Shown here: positions 17,413 to 25,671 of the stretch, one piece after another
How the letters are laid out: each line of letters starts with the position of its first letter
Numbering within the stretch: position 1 is the first letter of the stretch
Assembly: GCF_004762045.1 (NCBI RefSeq)
Contig: NZ_SJOM01000007.1
Coordinates: 6,101,565-6,165,564 of the forward strand
Source of the DNA: Mycobacterium sp. DL99
GTDB taxonomy: Bacteria > Actinomycetota > Actinomycetes > Mycobacteriales > Mycobacteriaceae
DNA length: 64,000 nucleotides
Direction of reading: 5' to 3'
The notes under the pieces: model-generated
Seen by the model: the letters and a program-made list of their open reading frames with translations, nothing else
Database searches by the model: none
What the model was told of the DNA's origin: nothing
Made by a program: the position numbers and the translations under genes

Positions 17413-17488
17413 GCCGAAGAACCGTACCTACAGATTGCGGTTTTCGTCGGTGTTGGACGATTTCTTCGATGAATCCGTGGCAGATCGT

Positions 17489-18721
17489 CTAAATCTCCAC
17501 GGATAACGTCGACATCCCTCGCAAGGTCAGGTTCGCCTTGTACACCGGGTCGGCAGCCAGGCGGGCCTGCGGGAACCGCGCGGTGACCGCCGACAGCGCC
17601 ACCGACGCCTCCAACCGGGCCAGCGGTGCGCCCAGGCAGAAATGCGGGCCCTTGCCGAACCCGATGTGCCGGATGTTCTCGCGGTCCGGATCGAATTCGC
17701 CGGGCCGCTCACTGGCCGCCGGGTCACGGTGCGCGGCGGCCAGTAACAGCAGCATGGTGTCGCCGGCCGGGATCGTGATGTCACCAATTGTCATGTCTTC
17801 ACCGGCAATTCGGCCCACCAGTTGCACCGGCGGGTCGTACCGCATGGTCTCTTCGATGATCGCGGCCACCCGCGAGGCGTCCGCCCCGAGCGCGGCCCAC
17901 TGGGCCGGATGGCGCAGCATCGCCAGCGTCGCGTTGGCGATCAGGTTGACCGTCGTCTCGTGTCCGGCGACGAGCAGCAGATTGCACGTCGCGACGATCT
18001 CGTCCTCGGTGAGCTGGTCCCCCGATTCCTCGACCGCGATCAGCCCGGACATCAGGTCCTCACCGGGAACACTGCGGCGGGCATCGATGAGCTCGCGCAG
18101 ATAGTCGCCCAGCCATATCCCGGCCTTCATCTGCTCATCGAACAGATCCGAGGTATGACCGGTCAGGGCCAGGAACGGGTCCAGCGAGGCGGCCAGCAGA
18201 CCCGAGGCGTGACTGAATTTCGGCTCATCCTCGACGGGCACGCCGAGCAGGCGGCAGATCACCGCCACCGGCAGCGGGTAGGCCAGGTCGTCGATGGCGT
18301 CAAAACTCCCCTGCCTCTCGACGCCGTCGAGCAGCCCGTTCACCAGGTCGGTGACGTCGGGTTCGAGGGCCTTGACCACCTTCGGCACGAAGGCCTTGCT
18401 GACCAGCTTGCGCAGTCGGGTGTGATCGGGCGGGTCGAGGAACAGGAAATTGGTCGCGCCGCGGGGACGCGGCCCAGGCTCGGACTCGAGCTGCCGCTGG
18501 GCGATGGTGGAGTTGGTCCGGTCGCTGCGCGACGCCGGGTGTCGCAGCACCTCATCACAGTCGGCGAACGACGTAAACACCGTGAGGTTGGACTCGGGTA
18601 GGTGCAGGGGTCCGAGCTCACGGATCCGGTTGTACGTCGGGTAAGGATCGGCCCGGCAGGCCGGGTCGAGCAGCTGCATCAGCAGGGCCTGCGGGGCCTG
18701 ATCGTCGGTGACGGTCGCCAT
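17489..18721 (-). CDS. Cytochrome P450
   Basis: This 410-residue soluble P450 (from ATG 18721; an in-frame GTG lies at 18736) has the I-helix AGHETT (252-257), the K-helix ExxR (EETMR, 291-294) and the haem-binding FGKGPHFCLG with Cys362. The position next to tgt and overall sequence suggest the CYP164 group of mycobacteria, a recalled assignment I hold weakly. It needs separate ferredoxin and reductase partners, none of which are encoded nearby. The tgt gene ends 38 bp upstream of its start, so it may be cotranscribed. Confidence 0.88.
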   Translation of the reverse strand: MATVTDDQAPQALLMQLLDPACRADPYPTYNRIRELGPLHLPESNLTVFTSFADCDEVLRHPASRSDRTNSTIAQRQLESEPGPRPRGATNFLFLDPPDHTRLRKLVSKAFVPKVVKALEPDVTDLVNGLLDGVERQGSFDAIDDLAYPLPVAVICRLLGVPVEDEPKFSHASGLLAASLDPFLALTGHTSDLFDEQMKAGIWLGDYLRELIDARRSVPGEDLMSGLIAVEESGDQLTEDEIVATCNLLLVAGHETTVNLIANATLAMLRHPAQWAALGADASRVAAIIEETMRYDPPVQLVGRIAGEDMTIGDITIPAGDTMLLLLAAAHRDPAASERPGEFDPDRENIRHIGFGKGPHFCLGAPLARLEASVALSAVTARFPQARLAADPVYKANLTLRGMSTLSVEI

Positions 18722-18759
18722 CTTCTTATTGTGCACACGTAGAAAAGAGGACAGCTGCC

Positions 18760-20028
18760 TCAGGCTTTTCGCTCTTCGCGCAAGCGCTCATCGGAAACTC
18801 CGTAGTACCGCCCCAGCACGTGCGCCCGCAGCTCATCGAACTCACCGGCCACGATCGACGCCCGGATCTGGTCGACCAGCCGGATCACGAACCGCTCGTT
18901 GTGGATCGTGCACAGCGTCGCCGACAGCATCTCCTTGGCCTTGAACAGATGCCGGATGTAGGCGCGTGAATAGTTGGCGCAGGTGTAGCAATCGCATTCG
19001 GCGTCGATCGGGGTGAAGTCCCGCTTGTACCGGGCCCCGGTGATGTTGAACCGCCCCGTCGCCGAGTACACCGCCGCATTGCGCGCCACCCGCGACGGCG
19101 ATACGCAGTCGAAGGTGTCGGCTCCGGCGGCCACCGCATCGAACAGGTCATCGGGCTCGCTGATCCCGAGCAGGTGGCGCGGCTTGTCCGCGGGCAGCTC
19201 ACTGCTGACCCAGCCGACGATGGTCGCCAGATTCTGCTTCTCCAGCGCGCCGCCGATGCCGTAGCCGTCAAAGTTCAGCCCCTCGGCGGGCCCGGCCTCC
19301 TGCCCGATCGAGGCCAGCCCACTCGCGGCCTGCCGGCGCAGATCCTCGTACTGGGCGCCCTGTACCACGCCGAACAGCGCCTGCCGCGGCCGCTCCGGCG
19401 ACAGCCCCTGCAGCCGGTGGTGCTCGACCAGACACCGCACCGCCCACTCATGGGTGCGCTGTACCGAGCTTTCCTGGTAGGCGCGGGTGTTGACCAGGGT
19501 GGTGAGCTCGTCGAACGCGAAGATGATGTCGGCGCCGAGCTTGTTCTGGATGCCGATCGACACCTCCGGGGTGAACCGGTGTTTCGAGCCGTCCAGATGC
19601 GAGCGGAACGTGACGCCGTCGTCGTCCACGACGGCCAGCCGTTCTTTGCCCTTGGCGATGATGTCGTCTTTCTGCAGCCGCTCGGTGTCCATGGCCAGGA
19701 CCTTCTTGAACCCGACACCCAGCGACATCACCTGGAAGCCGCCGCTGTCGGTGAAGGTCGGGCCGGGCCAGTTCATGAACGCCCCCAGCCCGCCGGCCTC
19801 GGCCACGACGTCCGGGCCCGGCTGCAGGTACAGGTGATAGGCATTGGCCAGGACCGCTTGAGCACCAAGCTGTTTCATGGTCTCGGGAAGAACCGATTTC
19901 ACGGTGGCCGCAGTGCCGACCGCGATGAACGCCGGAGTCTGGATATCGCCGTGCGGAGTGTGAATGGTCCCGACCCGACCGAGTCGGCCGGGCAACTCGG
20001 CCTCCACGGTGAAATACGGCTGGTCCAC
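18760..20028 (-). CDS. tgt: Queuine tRNA-ribosyltransferase
   Basis: This 422-residue enzyme exchanges guanine 34 for queuine or preQ1 in GUN-anticodon tRNAs. Key residues are visible: general base Asp94 (TDSGGFQ), nucleophile Asp307 (DTFDCVSPSR) and Zn ligands Cys345, Cys347, Cys350 and His376. Compared with the classical enzyme there is an insertion of roughly 30 residues right after the DSGGFQ motif (about 105-135), which accounts for most of the extra length over the usual 370-390. No preQ1 synthesis or queuine transport gene is in the window, so the base may be salvaged. Confidence 0.93.
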   Translation of the reverse strand: MDQPYFTVEAELPGRLGRVGTIHTPHGDIQTPAFIAVGTAATVKSVLPETMKQLGAQAVLANAYHLYLQPGPDVVAEAGGLGAFMNWPGPTFTDSGGFQVMSLGVGFKKVLAMDTERLQKDDIIAKGKERLAVVDDDGVTFRSHLDGSKHRFTPEVSIGIQNKLGADIIFAFDELTTLVNTRAYQESSVQRTHEWAVRCLVEHHRLQGLSPERPRQALFGVVQGAQYEDLRRQAASGLASIGQEAGPAEGLNFDGYGIGGALEKQNLATIVGWVSSELPADKPRHLLGISEPDDLFDAVAAGADTFDCVSPSRVARNAAVYSATGRFNITGARYKRDFTPIDAECDCYTCANYSRAYIRHLFKAKEMLSATLCTIHNERFVIRLVDQIRASIVAGEFDELRAHVLGRYYGVSDERLREERKA

Positions 20029-20094
20029 ACCAGGTATTCAACCGGATGCTCGTCCGATTTCCGTCACGGGGGCGGACGCGACCATACTGCGGAC

Positions 20095-20544
20095 GTGAAT
20101 TTGGTCATGCGCCGCCCCATTGTCATTGCCACCGGATTTGCTGTGTGTCTGGCTGCCGTCGCCGGATGTTCGTCGCAGGAGTCGGGTTCTTCAGGTAAGT
20201 CCGGCCAGGGCCGGGTCACCTTCGGTCCCAACGACGCAGGCCCGGTCACCAGTGTCAGCTGCGAGACCAAGGACGGCCTGACCACGATCAGCATCGAGGG
20301 CAAGATGCCGGCCTCCATCGCGCTGACCGACGGTGAGGCCCCGGTGGTGCAGTCGGTGAACATCGGTGACGTGAACGGCGAGGGTTCGTCGCTGACCTAT
20401 CTCTCCGGCCTGTCGGGTGCCCCGGTGGTGGCGGCGCGCGACGGCAAGGGCTACACCATCACAGGCACCGGCATGGGCATCGATCCCAACGAACCGAGCT
20501 CGCCGGTGGACATGCCGTTCGACATCGCGGTCACCTGCCCGTAG
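20095..20544 (+). CDS. LpqH-family (19 kDa antigen-like) lipoprotein
   Basis: This 149-residue secreted lipoprotein has a signal peptide with lipobox LAAVAGC and a Ser/Gly-rich linker. Its LpqH-type beta domain ends in the family-typical SSPVDMPFDIAVTCP, with two Cys likely forming a disulfide. GTG 20095 is chosen because CATACT lies 6 nt before it; ATG 20107 is the alternative. A second LpqH-like gene lies 1 kb downstream, separated by a dehalogenase gene on the other strand. It should be anchored in the membrane; its exact role is unknown. Confidence 0.85.
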   Translation: MNLVMRRPIVIATGFAVCLAAVAGCSSQESGSSGKSGQGRVTFGPNDAGPVTSVSCETKDGLTTISIEGKMPASIALTDGEAPVVQSVNIGDVNGEGSSLTYLSGLSGAPVVAARDGKGYTITGTGMGIDPNEPSSPVDMPFDIAVTCP

Positions 20545-21454
20545 GTGAACGGCCGGCCAGGAACTCGACGGTCGCCTCAGCGAGTTCCTCGCCGGCATCC
20601 TCCTGCAGGAAATGACCGGCATCGCGGATCACCGGATGGTCGATCCCCTGCGCGCCGCGCATCTCCCGCTTGAAGATGGGCGCCATGCCGCCGGTGATCG
20701 GATCACCATCACTGAACGCCACCAGCATCGGAGTCTGGCTGGCCGACAACACCTTCCATGCCGACCGGTTGGCGGCCGAGGCCGGATCGTCGGGCGAGGT
20801 GGGCACCAGGCCGGGCATCGCCCGCGGGCCCGCGCAGTAGGAGTCGTCGGGGAACGGCGCGTCGTAGGCCGCACGGACCTCATCGCTGACCGGGCGCCGA
20901 CAACCTGCCGCCACGAACCGCCCGACGTCGATCGTGGGCAAGTTCTGGATCGCGGTGCGGAACTGCCACCAGATTTCGGGCATCGGGATGTCGCCGGTGG
21001 GCAGCCCGGTGTTGGCGACAACGATGTTGGAGAACCGGTCGGGGTGTTCAGCAGCCAACCGCAGCCCGATCAGGCCACCCCAGTCCTGACAGACCAGGGT
21101 CACCCGCCGCAGGTCCAGCACGTCGAAGACCAGCGCCCGCATCCACTCGACATGGCGCGCGTAACTGTGGTCCTCGATGCGGGTGGGTTTGTCCGAGCGG
21201 CCGAAGCCGACCAGGTCTGGGCAGACGACCCGATGCCCCGCCCCGGCCAGTACCGGAATCATCCGACGGTAGAGAAACGACCACGATGGTTCCCCATGCA
21301 ACAACAGGACCGGATCGGCATCGGGTGGGCCGTCCTGGACCCAGGCCACCCGCAGATGACCGCCATCCGCGTCATCGACATCGGAATACTCTGGCAGGTA
21401 AGCAAATTCAGGCAGATCGCAGAAACGGTCTTCCGGTGTGCGCAACGTCTGCAT
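20531..21454 (-). CDS. dhmA: Haloalkane dehalogenase
   Basis: This 307-residue alpha/beta hydrolase has the dehalogenase-specific signatures HGEPSWSFLYR (oxyanion and halide-binding Trp region) and VCQDWGG with nucleophile Asp124 followed by the halide-stabilising Trp125. The catalytic His lies in DAGHFLQEDAGE. These separate it from epoxide hydrolases and esterases. It resembles mycobacterial DhmA and Rv2296. It converts haloalkanes to alcohols; the natural substrate in mycobacteria is not known. Its 3' end overlaps the LpqH-like gene by 14 bp. Confidence 0.9.
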   Translation of the reverse strand: MQTLRTPEDRFCDLPEFAYLPEYSDVDDADGGHLRVAWVQDGPPDADPVLLLHGEPSWSFLYRRMIPVLAGAGHRVVCPDLVGFGRSDKPTRIEDHSYARHVEWMRALVFDVLDLRRVTLVCQDWGGLIGLRLAAEHPDRFSNIVVANTGLPTGDIPMPEIWWQFRTAIQNLPTIDVGRFVAAGCRRPVSDEVRAAYDAPFPDDSYCAGPRAMPGLVPTSPDDPASAANRSAWKVLSASQTPMLVAFSDGDPITGGMAPIFKREMRGAQGIDHPVIRDAGHFLQEDAGEELAEATVEFLAGRSPTGR

Positions 21455-21591
21455 GACGCTGAACTTACGACCGTCCCGTCCCCATGGCGAACAATTCGCT
21501 CAAACCCACGCCCACGACCTGCACAAACTCCATACTTCTGCCTGACAGCCCGCCACTCATGACGGGCTGCGCAACCGTGAGGAGAGCAGTG

Positions 21592-22086
21592 GTGAAGCGT
21601 GAGTTCCTGGTGGCTGTAGGCGGCGCCGCGATCGTCGTCGCAGGCCTGTCTGGCTGTTCGTCGAGCGACAAGAAAGACACTTCCAGCGACACGAAGGCGA
21701 CCGCGTCGGCGACCGCGTCGGTCGAGGCCGGCGGTGCCACGGCGACAACGGGCACGGGCACCGCCCGCGTCTCCATCGACGGCAAAGAGCAGAAGCTGGA
21801 GGGCACAGTCGTGTGTGCCACGGTCGCAGGCAATGTCAGCCTGTCCGTCGGACAAGGCATGTCCGGAGTCACCGCCACGCTCAGCGAGGGCGACAAGCCA
21901 TCGGTGACCGCCGTGGCGTTGGGCAATATCGACGGCGTCAGCCTCGGCTACACCCCCGGCGTTCCCGGCGGCAGCGCAGAAGCCACCAAGGATGGCAACA
22001 CCTACACGATCAAGGGCGAAGCGACCGGCGCCGGTGGAACGGGCATGGTTACCAAGCCTTTTGAGCTCGAAGTGGCCTGCCCCTAG
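21592..22086 (+). CDS. lpqH: 19 kDa lipoprotein antigen LpqH
   Basis: This 164-residue lipoprotein has the LpqH N-terminus (VKREFLVAVGGAAIVVAGLSGC, lipobox LSGC) and a Thr/Ala/Ser-rich, probably glycosylated linker. The conserved beta domain includes LGNIDGVSLGYTPGVPGGSAEATKDG pieces (described in part) and ends in ELEVACP. It is the closest match in the window to the M. tuberculosis 19 kDa antigen, a TLR2 agonist. GTG 21592 has a strong GGAGAG ribosome site. The open frame upstream has no coding features. Confidence 0.9.
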   Translation: MKREFLVAVGGAAIVVAGLSGCSSSDKKDTSSDTKATASATASVEAGGATATTGTGTARVSIDGKEQKLEGTVVCATVAGNVSLSVGQGMSGVTATLSEGDKPSVTAVALGNIDGVSLGYTPGVPGGSAEATKDGNTYTIKGEATGAGGTGMVTKPFELEVACP

Positions 22087-22121
22087 CAGTTTCGTCACAA
22101 CTAGCAAACATCTGGCATAGT

Positions 22122-22148
22122 GTGGGCCCGGACTGACCCCGGGCCCAC
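22122..22148 (+). other. GC-rich hairpin between lpqH and the PE-PPE gene
   Basis: GTGGGCCCGG (22122-22131) pairs perfectly with CCGGGCCCAC (22139-22148). It could terminate lpqH transcription. However, a TAGTGT box (22118-22123) overlaps it, and a transcript starting near 22130 would then include only the second arm. There is no U-tract. Confidence 0.45.
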
Positions 22149-22192
22149 GCTCCGTTCTCAGTCGTTTCCACCCGCACGATCTGAGGAGCACC

Positions 22193-23521
22193 GTGGCCAC
22201 TCACCGTAAGCGCGCGCGTTCATCCGCTGCCGTGGTGGCCGGTGCCACCGCCGGCTTGGCGGCAGTCCTCACGTTCGGACAGGTCGCCGACGCGCTCGCG
22301 GCCACCCTGCCGGGCAACAACGCTGTCGTAGGGGTGGGCGGGGCAAGCGACACCAAGAGTGCGCGGATCCAGGACAAGTTTCTCGGCGAGTACGTTCCGT
22401 ACAACAACAAGTTCGTCAGCGTCGATGACGACCAATACAAGGCCGTCGAATATTCGGCCTCGCTGCCGATCGATTCGGGTGTGGCTGACGGGCGCGCGCC
22501 GCTGATCCAGCAAGTGGGCGTTGCCCGCACCCAGGTCGGCCCCAACGGGACGGTCTACATCGTCGGCTACTCCGAGGGGTCCCTCGTCGCCGAGAATTAC
22601 AAGCGCGAACTGAATGCCGGAACGGTGGATCCCGGCGGGAACATTGAATTCGTCTACATCGCGGCACCGACGGTTCCCAACGGCGGAATCTATGCCCGCT
22701 TCCCGGATCTGGGGCCGCTCGGACTCCTCGGGTTCACCAGCACCGGCGCGGCAGCGTCCACCCCCTACAGCCAAACCTTCGTCACCATCGAGTACGACCC
22801 GATCGGTGACTTCCCGGCCTATGCCAACCCGCTGTCACTGGCCAATGCCGCCGCGGGGTTCTTCTATCTGCACGGTGATCCGACCCCGGATGCCACCGAT
22901 CTGAACGACGCGGACGGGCTGTTGGTCAAGACCGTCCAGAAGCCCGGCGGGGCCACCGACACCTACATCCTGGTCAAGACCGAGCATCTGCCCTTGCTGC
23001 AGCCCATCCGGGACGTATCCACCGCGCTGAACACCACAGCATTCACCGAGCCGGTGCTCGGCGCGATCGAGCCGACACTCAAGCTCGGCGTCGATATGGG
23101 CTACACCGACCGTCACTACCAGAATGCCGACAAGCCGACCCGCTTCTCGTTGATCACCCCACCCAAGCGGATTGCCGAGACCATCAACCAGCTGCCCGAC
23201 GCCTTGCAGCAGGGCGCGGACAACTTCAGGAACGGATTGCCTTCTACCACATCGCCTTCGACGACGTCGGGAACCACCGAACGCAACGCGGAGAAGAAGG
23301 ACATCCCCAAGGTCGTTGAGCCGAAAGTCGAGACCAAGGACGGGGCCTATGTCCCCAGGAAGCCGGTCAAACGCACCCCCGTACAGCGGCGCGACGACGT
23401 GCGCAACGCGGTGTCGGACGTGACGACGAACGTCAGGGATTCGTTCAAGCCAAAGCCGAAACACGAGGCCAAGCCCAAGGCCGGGTCGGACCACGAGTCA
23501 GGCACCGACAAGGCCGCCTGA
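22193..23521 (+). CDS. Secreted PE-PPE domain hydrolase without PE or PPE region
   Basis: This 442-residue protein has a basic N-terminus, a hydrophobic signal (about 12-38) and then a serine-hydrolase PE-PPE domain (about 45-280) with the nucleophile motif GYSEGS (Ser127). The C-terminal 110 residues are Lys-, Pro- and Thr-rich and look disordered and highly basic. In pathogenic mycobacteria this fold often follows PE or PPE modules. Here it is exported by its own signal. GTG 22193 follows GAGGAGCACC, a good ribosome site. It likely hydrolyses or transfers acyl groups in the envelope. Confidence 0.83.
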   Translation: MATHRKRARSSAAVVAGATAGLAAVLTFGQVADALAATLPGNNAVVGVGGASDTKSARIQDKFLGEYVPYNNKFVSVDDDQYKAVEYSASLPIDSGVADGRAPLIQQVGVARTQVGPNGTVYIVGYSEGSLVAENYKRELNAGTVDPGGNIEFVYIAAPTVPNGGIYARFPDLGPLGLLGFTSTGAAASTPYSQTFVTIEYDPIGDFPAYANPLSLANAAAGFFYLHGDPTPDATDLNDADGLLVKTVQKPGGATDTYILVKTEHLPLLQPIRDVSTALNTTAFTEPVLGAIEPTLKLGVDMGYTDRHYQNADKPTRFSLITPPKRIAETINQLPDALQQGADNFRNGLPSTTSPSTTSGTTERNAEKKDIPKVVEPKVETKDGAYVPRKPVKRTPVQRRDDVRNAVSDVTTNVRDSFKPKPKHEAKPKAGSDHESGTDKAA

Positions 23522-23544
23522 CTCGCTGATGTCATGCTGGGAGC

Positions 23545-25311
23545 ATGACTCAACGGCGCGCCTTGCTCTTGCTGCTGTGCCTGTTTCTCCCGATCGTGGG
23601 ATGTTCCTCCTCTCCCGACCCGGCTGACCGCTTCGCCGCCTTCGCCGATGCCCTGCAGCGCAAAGACGCCAGCGGAGCAGCCGCACAGACCACCGACCCC
23701 GCATCCGCCGAGCCGGCAATCAAGTCGATGTTCGACGGCATGGGCGACGCCGCCGCGGTCAAGGTCAGCGCCGAACCCGAGGACCGCAACGAGTCCGGCG
23801 CGACACTTAAGTATCAGTGGTCTTGGGGCGAAGGCCACGATTTTGCCTATGACACCACGGGTACCGCCACCAAGACCGGTGACGACTGGCGCATCTCCTG
23901 GACGCCGACGCTGCTGCACCGAGATCTGCGGGACGGCTTGAGGTTTCAATACAGCACCGACAGCGACCTGCAGACCCCGGTGCTCGACCGGACCGGTCAG
24001 CCATTGATGACGTGGCAGACCGTGGGTGTGATCTCCCTGGACCGCGCCCACCTGGATTCGGCCGCCCCACTGGCCGCGCTGCTGGCCCCCTTCGATGCCA
24101 CCACCACCGCGGAATCCATCGGCGCACAGTTCGCGTCGAACTCCGATGACCGGGTGACGGTGATGAAGTTGCGCGAAGATGACCTCTCAGCGGTGCGCGA
24201 CCAACTGACCCAGGTTCCGGGTGTGACGGTGGCCGAGCAGGGTGAGCTGCTGACAGCCGACCGCCAGTTGTCCTCACCCGCCATCAGCGGTCTGGCGCAG
24301 CTGTGGCACGACCGGATCACCAAAGCCGCCGGGTGGTCGGTCTATCTGGTCGACGGGAAGGGCGCAGCCGCTCAGCGGCTGACCGCGCAACCACCGGCGC
24401 CGACCGACCCGATGCGCACCACGCTGGACCTGCGGCTTCAACTGCTTGCTCAACAGGCCGTCGCCCAGGAGGCCCGGCCCGCCGTGGTGGTCGCGATCTC
24501 CGGCTCGACGGGCGGCATCCTGGCCGCCGCGCAGAACACCGCCGCAGATCCGCAAGGCGCCATTGCCTTTTCGGGTCTATATCCGCCGGGCTCGACGTTC
24601 AAGACCATCACCACCGCTGCCGCTCTGGAAGCCAACCTGGCGACCCCGGACACCCCGGTGGCCTGCCCCGGCCGGTTGACGATCGAGAACCGCACCATCC
24701 CCAACGACGACGACTTCGACCTGGGGACGGTGCCGTTGGCGTCGGCGTTCTCGCATTCGTGCAACACCAGCATGGCCGCCCTGTCGGACAAGCTGCCCCC
24801 TGACGCACTGACCAAGACCGCCCGAGCCTTCGGCATCGGGGTGGACTTCACCATCCCGGGGCTCACCACGGTGACCGGCCGGGTTCCCAACGCGGACACC
24901 GCCGCCCAGCGGGTCGAGAACGGTATCGGCCAGGGAACCGTGACGGTCAGCCCGTTCGGCCTCGCGGTCGCCGAGGCCAGCCTGGCGCACGGCTCGACCA
25001 TCCTGCCCACCCTGGTCGACGGCGACAAGGTGACCGCCGATACCCCCTCGGAGTCGCTGCCGGCCGCCGTCACCGGGGCACTGCGGGACATGATGCGCAA
25101 GACCGTGACCGAGGGCACCGCAAGCCAATTGAGCGACGTCCCCGATCTCGGTGGCAAGACCGGCACCGCCGAGTTCGGCGACAACACGCACTCGCACGGA
25201 TGGTTCGCCGGTATCGCCGGTGACATCGCGTTCGCCACCCTGGTGGTGGGCGGTGACTCGTCGGCGCCCGCGGTGAAGATCTCCGGAGACTTCCTGCGGG
25301 CTACCGGCTAG
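23545..25311 (+). CDS. Lipoprotein penicillin-binding protein (class B-like transpeptidase)
   Basis: This 588-residue protein has a lipobox (LPIVGC, Cys20), an NTF2-like/MecA N-terminal region (about 25-130), a dimerisation linker and a transpeptidase domain with all three penicillin-binding motifs: STFK (Ser350, Lys353), SCN (405-407) and KTG (538-540). It resembles M. tuberculosis Rv2864c (PbpLipo) and is probably a paralogue of it. It should cross-link peptidoglycan at the outer face of the membrane and be a beta-lactam target. Only 23 bp separate it from the PE-PPE gene. Confidence 0.9.
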   Translation: MTQRRALLLLLCLFLPIVGCSSSPDPADRFAAFADALQRKDASGAAAQTTDPASAEPAIKSMFDGMGDAAAVKVSAEPEDRNESGATLKYQWSWGEGHDFAYDTTGTATKTGDDWRISWTPTLLHRDLRDGLRFQYSTDSDLQTPVLDRTGQPLMTWQTVGVISLDRAHLDSAAPLAALLAPFDATTTAESIGAQFASNSDDRVTVMKLREDDLSAVRDQLTQVPGVTVAEQGELLTADRQLSSPAISGLAQLWHDRITKAAGWSVYLVDGKGAAAQRLTAQPPAPTDPMRTTLDLRLQLLAQQAVAQEARPAVVVAISGSTGGILAAAQNTAADPQGAIAFSGLYPPGSTFKTITTAAALEANLATPDTPVACPGRLTIENRTIPNDDDFDLGTVPLASAFSHSCNTSMAALSDKLPPDALTKTARAFGIGVDFTIPGLTTVTGRVPNADTAAQRVENGIGQGTVTVSPFGLAVAEASLAHGSTILPTLVDGDKVTADTPSESLPAAVTGALRDMMRKTVTEGTASQLSDVPDLGGKTGTAEFGDNTHSHGWFAGIAGDIAFATLVVGGDSSAPAVKISGDFLRATG

Positions 25312-25412
25312 CCCTACCTGTGAGATGGGTGTCAGCAGCGACGACACCGAAGTGCCGGAGCGACAGGATTCATTCATCGCCAGCAAGGGCGACCGGCACC
25401 CAGGAGACCACC

Positions 25413-25661
25413 GTGAAGAACCCGATGAAGTTCGTCGCCACCGCACTGGCCGCCGCCGCGATCGGCGGGGCAGTCGCCATGGCCCCGATCGTCGCCGCTG
25501 ACAGCGGTTCGCACACGACCACCGCCAACAGCCCGATGACGGGTACCGACCCTCTGGTCCCCTATGGCACCAATCCCTATCTCCCCTACCCCCAGGGCTA
25601 CGTCGATTCCAATCATGACGAGGTCTACACCACGAATGGCAGTGTCGAACTTCCGTTCTGA
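25413..25661 (+). CDS. Small secreted protein of unknown function
   Basis: This 82-residue protein from GTG 25413 has an Ala-rich signal peptide (about 1-28, cleavage near VAAD) and a short mature part rich in Thr, Pro, Tyr and Asn (GTNPYLPYPQGYVDSNHD). CAGGAGACCACC provides the ribosome site just upstream and decides the start; the open frame begins 31 codons earlier. I do not recognise a family. Its stop lies 10 bp from the convergent dehydratase reactivase gene. Confidence 0.65.
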   Translation: MKNPMKFVATALAAAAIGGAVAMAPIVAADSGSHTTTANSPMTGTDPLVPYGTNPYLPYPQGYVDSNHDEVYTTNGSVELPF

Positions 25662-25671
25662 GGCCCCGCCT

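Noticed and set aside
22122..22148. Firm terminator call after lpqH
   Set aside because: No U-tract, and a -10-like box overlaps the first arm, so it is listed as a hairpin of uncertain role.
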